A DNA stretch of 35,000 nt from Glandiceps talaboti (Eukaryota; Hemichordata; Enteropneusta; Spengelidae): NCBI RefSeq assembly GCF_964340395.1, contig NC_135557.1:19811225-19846224 (forward strand). Reading direction: 5' to 3'. Under the pieces are notes generated by a model, which saw nothing but the letters and a program-made list of their open reading frames with translations, did not search any database and had not been told where the DNA came from. The position numbers were made by a program, and so were the translations under genes. This document shows positions 21,679 through 33,368 of the stretch, one piece after another. Numbering within the stretch: position 1 is the stretch's first letter; each line of letters opens with the position of its first letter.

Positions 21679-22341
21679 ACTCTGGATTGTTTTTATAGCT
21701 GTTCCCATCATAAATTGGAGTTTGATATTAAATCTGTATCAACTTGATGTGATTTCAATTACAAGTCTGTTCTTGATTTGCATAGTTTATCCCCTTTGAG
21801 TTTGCGCAGAAAGATATTTGATTGTGTTTTTGAACTTGCTTAATCATATTGTTTTATTCTGCCGAGTTCCTCTCTCAGATATTTGAATGTTTAACATATA
21901 CCATATGGCAGGGTCGATATCACAGCTTCACATCCCAGCGGTTTTTTAGAAATAGCTTGACTCAATTAATATGAGCATTGTGACGTATCTACAGTGTTTT
22001 ATCTATGTCTATTTACGGTTTATAAATTTATATGTACAAATGTTATCAACCATCAAAACAGTTCATCCCCTATCTGAAAATAATGGTTATACATTTATTA
22101 GATATATCGTTTCTACTGGTTAGCAAAAATTGAAATCACTCTCGTCATTGGACCTACACTACACATCACCAAGTAAATCCTTATACAATGAGAAGCACCA
22201 ATGTCGTGTGGAGTACACACAAACCCTATTTCTTGTGGTGACTTCTCTTAAATGATCTTAAACATTGTTGATATTGATAACGGTGATATTATTTCTCCCC
22301 AAAAATAATTATATCAAATGACCCAGAATGTTATCAGAAAA
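21679..22341. other. Intergenic, no feature seen
   Basis: No ORF, repeat array or RNA gene was recognised. Confidence 0.6.
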
Positions 22342-22363
22342 AAACAGACAGACAGACAGACAT

Positions 22364-22410
<47 letters not shown>

Positions 22411-22557
22411 GTCGGCCTTACTGACTGACTGACTGACTGATAAAATAATTATCACTCCCTCATGTGGGTGGTTAACATAATTTGAGCCAATATTCATGGT
22501 TTCCAGATACGTGTACACCAACTGTTCCTTTTTTATTAGTAAGCACACACACACACG

Positions 22558-22608
<51 letters not shown>

Positions 22609-22682
22609 ATACACACACATGCGCGCGCGCAAACGCATACATGCATACATACATACATACATACATACATACATACATACAT

Positions 22683-22713
<31 letters not shown>

Positions 22714-22801
22714 TACATACATACATACATACATACATACATACATACATACATACATACATACATACATACATACATACATACAAACAAACAGACCATT
22801 C

Positions 22802-22856
<55 letters not shown>
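22342..22856 (+). repeat. Compound microsatellite (CAGA)n ... (CA)n-(CATA)n-(CAGA)n
   Basis: (CAGA)n at 22,342-22,411 and (CTGA)n at about 22,420-22,440; then about 100 bp of non-repeat; then (CA)n from 22,543, a short (GC)n near 22,620, (CATA)n at about 22,638-22,785 and (CAGA)n at about 22,800-22,856. The order CA-CATA-CAGA, and the sequence that follows, match 19,066-19,710. ORFs through it are artefacts. Confidence 0.95.
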
Positions 22857-22857
<1 letters not shown>

Positions 22858-22892
22858 TCGACTGGTGGTAGTTGGTGTTTGCAATAAGTTTG
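22857..22892 (+). repeat. Shared 3' flank of the CATA/CAGA arrays, copy 2
   Basis: CTCGACTGGTGGTAGTTGGT then GTTTGCAA, matching 19,675-19,710. Confidence 0.75.
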
Positions 22893-23492
22893 TGAGCTTT
22901 ACACCAGGGAGATTGATATTAAAGAGTTAAAAAATACGATTGATTATTTTGCTTTTCCTACGAATTCTGGGTATATATTGATAATTTATAATGTTGCTAT
23001 ATTCAAAATAAAACCTGGAAATTTTACAGATTATTGGTTTCAGCGTTCGTATCATCAGCCAGTAAAAACTGTGTCTATGTAATTCCGAGCGTAGTGGAGT
23101 GAGAGATTGTCAGAAGACAGACTACAGCATAATCATTAATACAAGATTATTAGGTTGTCACAGGCAGTTGCAACAATTCGGAATGATCCCTAGCAACACT
23201 GTAACGCTAAACAAATAACAGTAGGGGAATAATGTGGTCAATGTTAAATGAAAAATCTGAACAGATGGTATCTAACAATCTATCAGACAGTTACAACGTA
23301 TGTAGGGTGGTATTTGAACCTAGGAGTGTCACGCCATACACTGATAATTGAATAAACAGATAATAGGTGAAAGGTGAATTTGCCTGATACAGTGATCTGA
23401 AGTAGACATCAACTTATGTCACATTCAGGGTCCGAGTTGTCTGACATGGTAAATTTAACATTTGAATGTTATCAGCCTCCTGTCACTCAATG
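22893..23492. other. Intergenic, no feature seen
   Basis: No coding ORF or array before the GT tract. Confidence 0.6.
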
Positions 23493-23547
23493 GCCTGTGT
23501 GTGTGTGTGTGTATGTATGTGTGTGTGTGTATGTATGTGTGTGTGTG

Positions 23548-23637
<90 letters not shown>

Positions 23638-23646
23638 CGTGCGTGT
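23493..23646 (+). repeat. Compound microsatellite (GT)n-(GTCT)n-(GT)n
   Basis: GT dinucleotides with GTAT interruptions, a (GTCT)n core at about 23,550-23,587, then pure GT and a short (GTGC)n end. In base content this is the reverse complement of the CA/CAGA arrays at 19 and 22 kb. ORFs across it are artefacts. Confidence 0.95.
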
Positions 23647-24317
23647 GGATGTTTGTGGATGTAGATTGGTTGGTGAACAGTTGATCAATCGTTGACAAAT
23701 AATTAAACTTTATTGAAGCAGTGATCAATTCCTGGATGAATTGCAATGAAATTTCAAAAGTGTTCATGCTCTATTGTACAATTGCGGAATGGGTAGTTTT
23801 TATGTGTCCGAGTGGCACTCTTGCTGTACTAAATGTCACACATTTTTTAAATGTCCTGCATAGCAATGAATTGGTCGGGTGGAAGTGTGATAGGGACCGT
23901 AGTAAGCTCGTGTAAACAACCAAAACTTAACCATTTGAAACATTTCCGCTTACATTTATAAATTATTATCATTTCCAAACTAATTTAATTAATAGTTGTG
24001 ACGATATTGAAGTCATAATATTTTTAAATTGTAACATTTTCAATCACGACATCAATAAACCAAGCAAACATTGTCACCCCTGCAACTGTTACTATTTCAG
24101 ATTGAATTTCATGTTTCCTTACTTCTTTAAAATATGAGAACCATAAAATTGTGGTATTTTAAGCGACTGCTGTCCAAAGTTCGGTCCCTTCGTCACGACT
24201 TGACACAACATTTCAACTGAATGCCTTTCGTAAGGGCAAAGTCTTTAGATTTTCGTTCCTAAATACAATATCTGTTGAAATGCAACAGAACATATTCGAT
24301 TAGTCGTGTTTGAAGTA
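23647..24317. other. Intergenic, no feature seen
   Basis: A 64-codon plus-strand ORF at 23,721-23,915 has no recognisable motif and is probably chance. Confidence 0.55.
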
Positions 24318-24895
24318 TGTACCAAATTATATTGAATTTGAAGTGTGCATTTTCAAGATATAGCCTATTATATTTAGTGAAATGATCAATTATGCAAATT
24401 AATCATTAAAACTAAACGCTGCATCATAAAGCTTTTTCGAAGCTGTGCAATTTGTTGTAGGTAATGTAATTGGTAGCAAATTATATTGAATGCTCCCCGG
24501 GGAGTTGAGGAAGACTAAAGAGCCATTGTGCTGTTCCGATCCGAGCCAGGGGTTACAATTGTATAGCGCTTCGAGCACGAATTGGGAAAGCGCTATATAA
24601 GAACCCAACATTATTATTATTATTATTTATAAAGGGACATTCTTTGAGATTTAGCCTCATTACTGAAAATTATTAATTATGCAAATGAGTCATTAAAACT
24701 AAAACCTACATTATCAAACTTTATGTAACATTGAATTTGTTGTCATCAATATATGTATGTATGTATGTTTAATTTGCAGCGTGCGTTCCTAAATACTGAA
24801 AATCATTAATTATGCAAATGACTCATTCATACTGCGTATTACATCAATAAGCTTTATCAGACATGTGCACCCTTGAATCACAAATGTATCAATCA
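24318..24895 (+). repeat. Octamer-containing dispersed repeat, three to four tandem partial copies
   Basis: Units share ACCAAATTATATTGAATTTG, then GTGTGCATTTTCAAGATATA, then ATTAATTATGCAAATGAGTC and ATTAAAACTAAA. Partial copies begin near 24,318, 24,470, 24,775 and 24,893. Two include the POU octamer ATGCAAAT. One unit is split by a short retroelement tail at 24,485-24,628. A reverse-orientation copy lies at about 32,700-32,890. Confidence 0.7.
24485..24628 (+). mobile_element. SINE/LINE 3' tail inserted in the octamer repeat
   Basis: TAGCGCTTCGAGCAC, then GGGAAAGCGCTATATAAGAA and an (ATT)n tail. This AGCGCTATATAA...(ATT)n end is typical of L2/CR1-type LINEs and the SINEs that borrow their tails. 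It interrupts the repeat unit between TTATATTGAAT and TTTGAGATTTAGCCT. Confidence 0.6.
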
Positions 24896-25143
24896 AATTA
24901 TATAGAACTTGAAGCTTGCACCATATAACAATGTCCGCGTTTGCACCATACACCATACAACTACTTTAGTTTATTGAACTGATTAAACGCAATCAAGACC
25001 TAAACATTAAAAGTCCAATATTAACAAATGTAGGCTTATGATGTAGTTCTTACGGATATAACTTAAATGTCTGAGGTTTGCGTCCTAACAAATTATTTAT
25101 GCTATTTTTGTTGTTTTAAGATAGTCAATCAACACATACACAC

Positions 25144-25174
<31 letters not shown>

Positions 25175-26984
25175 AATTCATTTGATCGACAAAAAACCAG
25201 CAAACAAATAACAAATAAGGTAGCTATATAGTATAAATTCTACCCTTATTTTCTTATCTATACTTTCATCAGATGAAATGAACTCAAAAAATATGTATTA
25301 AAAATGGGGTGTCCCCGAAGCAGGCAAAAAGCTAGGATAACTCAAAGTCAGTGCAATTTTGGAAAATCACGATTTTGTTTTGTTTCAGTTGTGTTGTGCA
25401 GACATAGCCAGTAGTTAATTATCCTACACGACCTATTTTTCTTTGATGTCAAGGAGTTTTACATTAGTGTATTCTATGAAATTGCGACATCATTCTTTAA
25501 TTCCCTGGACAATTCATGTACGTCAAAGTAAAAATAAACGACAATTCAAAATTAATGGACCGATTGGGCGTAAATTTGGTGTGTATGTAGGTGTACCAGG
25601 GAATATGGATAAAGAGCTTTTCAAGTAAATTTGACGATGACATTAATATTAATTACGTCTAAAATGTGCTGTGCTGTGGTATCATTTTACAGCCATGTCA
25701 TTCTATAATACTTGCGATAATATAGTAAAGTAAATTCGACTATACTTGAATACATGAGTAAATGATTACAAAAATCATATATATTAATTTGTAATATTAT
25801 GACTCCAATGTGGTCATGGTTTTCGGGATACACGATTTAATCAACACATGGGGGGGGGGCAAATGATGCCAAATGATGTCTTCTAACTCAAAGAAAGGAA
25901 ATTCGGATATGCTGTTATTAGGGTTAGCTGTTTTAAACCATGGGGATAGGAAGAAATGTGGTTCTTCAAATTCCATGTCTGAACAACATCATTGTCCTTG
26001 CATTGGAATGATGTGCTTTTAATAAGAAAGTTGCACAAAATATCTTCTTGTCTTGCCTACCACAGTTTTAGAATTAACATCTTGAATTATCGGTAGCCCA
26101 CACTGAGGTTTTGCTGCATCTGTTACTATGGGTTATATTGATGGGACTTCTGCTGCACTGCGTGAACAGTTTTCTGATCAGAGTACCGAACTCATCCATT
26201 ACAAAAAAATGACTAGCAGGCCCAAGGTTACGTCTTCGATACATAGTTTGTAAGAGTCAATTTAAAACCACAATCACTACGCCTTTCCAACTTCTCGACT
26301 TAACAACATCAAGTTCTACGCAGTGAAGACGCGCAGTTTCAAGACCGGTTTACAACCTTAAGTGTCAAATTAATTATGTTTTAATCGGAGTGCCGACATT
26401 TCATTTACAACAGACAGCGAAAATACTGACCAATAGGCAAATTTACCATGTTTAAACAAATGAACAGCTATATAAAAAATACCTATTAAGAGAAATTAGG
26501 AAGGAGATCTGTTTTTGAAACATTATCAATCCGAAGTAAATCGTCATAATCGCGTATGTGCGGTACCGTTAAACAAACTCGTTCCCGGGCCAAGTGTATT
26601 AGAAGCTGTTTGATAATCTTTCCTTCTAGTTTTTAGGTTTTTCCATACAGTTCTAGTGTAAAGGAATCCCGATATTAACAATACCAATAACCCCCTCACC
26701 TAATTCGATTTTGGGTAAACTTTGGTCAGTATAGCACCTTTCGGCACTATATTCCGTTATGTTTACAGAAATCTCCGATATACCTGCCTGGGGTGAAAAT
26801 TATTGCTTAATTTTCAGTTGACAATGCCCATTTCTTGGTGTAATGACTAATGTACCGAATTTAGTTATAATTATATCAATAACGTTTTTGTTAATGTGTA
26901 AAGGAAAAACACAACATAAAGTGAAGCAAATACATTCTGTGTTACAAACGTATTTCATTAATCCTAATTTATTTTTCCTTTCAG
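24896..26984. other. Intergenic DNA upstream of the GT4/TRADD-N gene
   Basis: Contains a (CA)n tract at 25,133-25,172, a run of nine G at about 25,850, and a 60-codon ORF at 25,446-25,628 with no recognisable domain. Part of it must be promoter or a 5'-UTR intron of the gene that follows, because an acceptor precedes its start codon. No TATA box can be assigned. Confidence 0.5.
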
Positions 26985-27142
26985 AATATCTAAGTTGAGT
27001 GTTTGGTTCAAGAGTAAAACAATGTATTCAACTAAAAGTTACATCCGGATTTGTTTTACTTTAAAACACTTTGTTTTGCTGGTTGGATTGTTGTTAGTAC
27101 TAAATCTCAAAACTGGAGGAAATGCCGAACAGGAAAAGGCTG
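26985..27142 (+). CDS. Exon 1: 5'-UTR and signal peptide/anchor
   Basis: The acceptor TTATTTTTCCTTTCAG ends at 26,984, so at least one untranslated exon lies upstream. The ATG at 27,022 has A at -3 and is followed by Lys5, Arg9 and Lys15, then the hydrophobic core FVLLVGLLLVLNL. A possible signal-peptidase site is GNA at 33-35. With positive charges before the core, the alternative is a type II signal anchor with the C-terminal part in the lumen. The donor CTG|GTACGT at 27,143 leaves phase 1 and fits exon 2 exactly; the other candidate donor four bases later would break the frame. Confidence 0.75.
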
Positions 27143-30100
27143 GTACGTAAGACATGAAATTAGTGTTCGATACTTCAATGCTGTAAAAATTGTCGAATTT
27201 TGCTTTCCAATTTAAGATTACAGTAAACATTAACGTCTGTTAACATATACTTTTTATCTTCCAATTAGGACAAGACGGTGGTGTATTGATAGTTGGAAAG
27301 GAATGGTGGCCTAAATCTGGTGATATCTCGCTCCACCTTATCCAGAAGGAAATAGTCAAACTATTCATAAATGAACAAAACATTGCTGTATACGTCACTG
27401 TACTGCAAGCAGATATTGACGAAATACATGATGCCCAGAAATATGGTGTCGAATTGATACTGCCGGACACAGAAGCTATTAACATTCTACCAATCAAAGA
27501 ATACAAAATACCATCAATAAACTGGTTAGTTATGCATAGACATTATTATCCAAGTTTAGGCAGTTTTGATAATATTACGATTGTTGTAGGCTTTGTCCAT
27601 GAATGTGGAACAGTTGGAGCGGCAAGAAGTGTGCAGAAAATTCTTCGTCATGCCCGTTTTGTTCCGATAGTGACTATAATACCCGAAGAATTATCTGTTA
27701 ATGCAGATGTGTTTTATGAAAAAGAGGAGGCCGTTCTGCGACACGCAGAAGCTTCGTGGTTTATCGTGTCCGTAGGACCCAAAGTATTCTCGCACTTCAC
27801 TAATCAATTCCGTGCCCTTGACAGTGTACCCCCCCACGTGAATTTTATACCAGGTGTAGATGAAGAGGTGTTGAATATTGTCATCAAAGATTTGACTTTA
27901 AATGATAGAATTGAAATACTGACAGTACACGCATCTCCTGACCTCGATGACTTGACTGTCCTTGCACGTGCCATGGGAAACGTTGCTGATATTTTTAGAT
28001 ATGATAGATTTGACATAAGGTGGAAAACAAGGGGTACACCAAATGCAAAAGGAAAATGGACTAAACATGAACTGGATAGTATTGCAAGGTCACGTCACCT
28101 TTCTATAATTCCATACAGTTATAAAGGAGAGAGCTTAAAACCGGTTCTTTATGATTTCAAACAATGCCATCTGGTAGTACTTGATATAAACAGGGGTACT
28201 TTTGGTGCAATTGGTTTACTAGCCACTGCAACCGGTGTACCGACTATTATCAATGCTGAGTCCGGATTTGCTGAATTTGTAAAAGAGAACTTTCCCGAAT
28301 ATTATGACAATATCGTTGTAACTGGACTAAGTACAAATGCAAGAGATGAAACCGATGCCAGCATATGGACTGACAAAGTTGGACCAGTTCTCCGAGATCC
28401 TCGCCGATACGATGTTTTGTGTAGAATTGCAAAGAAAATGCAAGATAGACTGAGGCAGAGTGTACGAGATGGCACAATAGCAAAGTCACACAAGACATTC
28501 TTAAGCGAGGCTATGGCTGATAAAATAGTCACGGGATTTCAAGGTATCAGTATTAGGTTCAATAATGTTTTAGGCATTGTGAAATGCTGGTGTTTCTGTT
28601 TGTGTGCATGTATGTTATTATATATATTAACAGTCACAAGTCGCCTGACCATTTAGCTTGATACTAAGTATAGAATTATCAAGGTGTGTGGAAATTATTC
28701 AAATGAAAATGATTTTGGTCAGAAATGTCAATTTTGGCAAAGGATTTAAACTCAAACATTACTGGGCAGATTGGTTTGAAAGTTTGGCTTGGAATGTTTT
28801 CAGGAATGTGTATAAATAATTGTTCATGGCATATGCAAATTAGGTCTAAATATGTAACATTTTGGTCAAATATATAAACGCAGATGTGCATCTAAACCCT
28901 GGACACACACATAATAACAACAAGTAATCTCATGCAAAGATAACAACAGTGATGAGTATGATTGAACTTGCCGAGAGAGATTGATGTCCTACCCATCAAA
29001 CTCTATATATTCCATTGTCAATCGTTGCCCAACTCTACTGTTTTCCACAGTGCCATTGACGCTTTGTTTGTTGCATAGAAGGCCTACAGCAATAGCCGAA
29101 ATCCCTTTGCTAAGATAACAATATTCATTCAAGCGTTAAAATGCAAACGCAAATGTACATAACAACCATTGACACACTCATAACAACAATAAATAATATA
29201 CTTTTCAAATATAACAACATGAATGAGTACATTTCAACTTGATGAGACAGAATAGTAATCCTTCCAAACATACCCTCCCTCCCTCCCTCCCTCAATTACG
29301 TCATCAAAAAAATTGCCCAAAACTTTGCAGTTGATCTACAGTGCCATGTCACGTAATATTTCAAATATGTGGCCACAATTACGATGATATACACAGTTGC
29401 TTAAATAATTCAAGCACGTAAGGAAGTAATAGATATTTTCAGGCAAGAGGGTTTCCTTATGGTCTGATTTAAAGTGCAATTATATATTCTATGTGTTGAC
29501 AAAAATAAGTACATTATTAAAACTACAGTAACAGTTACATTCGCCGATAACATTAGTTGATAAGTGGATAAGGCAACCGTCTTAATTGTTATGTGACCAG
29601 GCATATCCAAAGTGTGCACACGTTCGTTACCGGGCATTATACTGTAACAACATCTGTTTACCCATTTGTAGGAAAACTTAAATAACTAGTCACGAACTAT
29701 TTTTATCTTGAACGCACCAATTGCCCACTACTGACGAGAGCGCGCATGTGCAGATGGAATCACAAACAGGGAAATTGGCAGGACAAGCTGGTAGGACAAA
29801 TAGGACGCAACAGCTGAAATGGCAAATATCATGTCTCTAGTATATAGGTTTATTATGGAAACAGAATGATATCATTATAATTAATTAAATTTATTCACAC
29901 ATTTATATAAAATATTTATGAAATTTGTAGGTGAAACAGAGAATGACAAAACGGATTGCATTGATTCTATGAAATCTACTACCATACCCAGATGTGAAGG
30001 TAACGATAACACGTATAGCCAAGGAGAAAGATCAATAATGGAAAAACAAGGTAAGGAAAAGTATATGACCACACATTACATGACAGGCATACATGTACTT

Positions 30101-33100
30101 ATATCACACACACTCGTTTCATAACTGGTAGTTCCTTGCATGTTCATCGAAAATCTATTTTCGGGCCCTCACCAAGAAATGTGGACACTTTCTTTATGTA
30201 AAAAGTGTCCTGTTGAAAAAGTTTTAGATAAATGAAATTCCGAGCACGGTTGAAATAATGGAGCGGAATCGGAGTGGGCTATAACTAGTATTATTACTAT
30301 ATTGTACCAGTACATTGGTGGTGTAAATCTATAGCGATTTGATTGATCTAGACATCAAAATACCTGTGCTAAAGTGGTGATATACAACAGTTGGCTCTGA
30401 ATCAGAATAATATGCCAATTTGTGACGCTCGGTCGATTTCGTCTGCATCCATCATGGTCGCCTTAACCGTATCGTGGATCGCTTGTATAACACAGATCAA
30501 CACACCATTTTTCATACCGAATTCTGATATTTTCCTTCACTTGGGGAAATGAATGAGATTACAAAGCCAAGTAATTGACCTACCTTTACTCATAACCATT
30601 GTCTTATAGGGCAGCTCAGCAAAGGCCAATAGCTTCGTTTTTGTCTCCACCAAAAAGCTGGCAAGGCAGACAAATCTGTCGCAAACGATATTACATTCAG
30701 ATCATTTACAGATGAATGTGTCACTATACAACATAACCCCAACTACATACATTCGTTGTAGGGGCTGTCCTTGACCACATATTGTCAATATTGGCAGGAA
30801 CAATAATAAGAACAAATTCAACCGATAATTAGAATCTGTTGCCAATCTGTACCTGTATTTTATTCCATCCCCAATTATAGTTTGTTTCCCGTCATTTAAA
30901 AAAAATTCCCCTTGCAATCTACAATACACTCATCAGTAAGAAGGTTGAACTGACGCCATGAGCGAGTCAACACGCGTGAGCCATCCCCATGAAGTTGTTC
31001 ATTGCTTGTAAACACATTACCAATTTTGGGTCAAATCTACTATTTATAAAGTGTACACAAATTTAATGCTGTTGAGCAATAGTTGTATATAAACAACCCA
31101 ATTTGCTATATTACAATTACTTGTCATTAACATTTGTAACTAAGTTGACATTTAGAAGTTATATTTTGGCAATATATATACTCAGCATATACAATATGTC
31201 TATACTGGAGCAAACATTGCTCAATACATATACATGTAGAGCGGTATAACTACTAATAATAGTACAGTATCAAGTAAGATGCACAGGAGCCGTTACACAG
31301 TGTTTCGCAAACATCAGACGACTAACGGTACAGTCAGTGATGTTCTACTATTAAAGTTCAAAAATTCTAAGGTTCCATTTCACGTGATATGGGCGCCGCA
31401 GTGGAAGTTGGTCAGTACATTTCTATTTTGATGTCGGCACTTTGATATTAATTAACAAACGATCTGAATTAATATCAAAGTGCCAACAGCAAAATAGATA
31501 TGTACTGACCAACTTCCACTGTTGATCTTTAATAGTAGAACATCACTGACTGTACCGTTAGTCGTCTGATGATTGCGAAAGCATGAAACACTGTGTAACG
31601 GCTCCTGTGGAACAATAATACACTTGTATTGATACACTTGTATTGATCTAAGTAAAATTTTTACACATTTACTGCAGTACATTAATCTGTTTACATTTTA
31701 CAGATGGCGAGATAAAGGATATACACACATATGTCCAGTATATGTTGTATTTCATTCTATAATCTCTAAACTATTTTCTATAATCGTATAAACCTTATTT
31801 TGTTTTAGGAAGCCTGGCAATGGGTGTTCAATTGAAAACCAATGGTGAAACGGATGGATATGACGTACTTCATAATTTCAATTCTTGTGACTCATTTAGC
31901 AGTACTATTCGATACCTAGAAACGTTAAGGATCAACTGCATTAGTGTCATACATAATAGTTTGACTATTGTGTTACAATTTCACTCGATTGATGTATTAG
32001 ACTGTTTCTGGGCTGATTATAATGTTGGACATGTCAATAACATCATAACGTCAGATATTGAAACATCAGAATTTATGGAGAACGTCGATAAAAACAGAAC
32101 CATAACAACGAATGTAGAACTTTGGCAATATCGAGAAGCGAGACTCCAGCTGCAATACTTTGGAAACTGTAAGTAAGATGTACCAAGGAGTTATTACAAA
32201 ACAATTATAAAAAATAAATATATAACTATATGAAAAGAAATGCCTTCTTTCTCCTAAAATTCTACTGTAAAAACAGAAAAAATAACTTAAGATATAACTT
32301 GTTTTTTGCAGATGTTGATAAATTCAGTAATCCAGGATATTTTTACGGTAAGTTTACGGTAAATATTAATGGGTAACTTCAAAATAGATTATATGTTGTC
32401 TTCTCATTTCTCTCTAAATCGGTGAATCGCACGATTATTATTTTCATAAATTAATAAAGTGCCAAATGACACTGCCTAATCGTTTGTTCTTTTAATGTCA
32501 GTTAAGGATAAGGTGTGATTTGTCATTTTTTCTTCCGTAAGGAAGAGATATATTTAGTGGGTGGAAGTCTGTGTGTGTGTGTCTGTCTGTCTGTCTGTCT
32601 GTATGTGCTATCGTTTTCTCCATAACAGCTTGCTCAATTCAAACGAAATTTTGAAGACGTATTCCGTAGGGTAATGGCAAGACTTGATTAGGTTTTGGTA
32701 AAAATCCCGTGAATATTAATGAGCAATTTACGTAATTAATGATTTTCGGTAATTAGGCTATATCTCAAGAATGCACGCTTCAAATTCCTTATAATTTGGT
32801 ACACACATTTGCAATACCAAAGCACACCTGTCCTGAAAATATTACTAATGTAGCTTTTAGTTTTAATAAGATATTGCCATATTTTCGGTACATTGTACAC
32901 AAGATCGTCATGAACATTAAAAGGTGCCCTCAACAGTCGTTGTTGTGCAAGTGAAGATATCGAACAAGTTTTTAGCACAGCGTCTGCACTCAAACACTGA
33001 GTCAGTCATATTTGGAGCATTTGGTAAGTACTCGTACATATTATTTATAGTGTTACTTGCAACTACATGTAAGATGAATGATTTCAACGTTTGAACATTA

Positions 33101-33336
33101 CAAATCAAATCAATCGCCATTTTCGTCCACAGTGCAAGGTCGCATACATACGTATACGGTACATGTATGTGCGGTACAGCCTTGTGATGGACGCCATTTT
33201 CTTTAATCGATTGAGAACGAATAGATTACTTTCCATTGTAATATTAAAACACGAAGCGTTGTCATTATGCCAAAAATATAGGTCGTGTTGTTATTGTGCC
33301 AAAAATATAGGTTATGAATGAATGTATGTATGTATG

Positions 33337-33368
<32 letters not shown>

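Noticed and set aside
25446-25628. 60-codon ORF starting at an ATG
   Set aside because: No recognisable motif, no splice or promoter support, and the length is expected by chance in 35 kb.
26100-26800. Additional GT-like or TRADD-N-like exons upstream of exon 1
   Set aside because: No frame shows the GT4 or TRADD-N patterns, and no paired splice sites with matching phase were found.
31704-31760. Possible exon after the acceptor TTTTACAG at 31,703
   Set aside because: The phase-1 frame is open for 20 codons, but no donor leaves phase 1; the only GT-containing option ends in phase 2 and would break the frame into exon 4.
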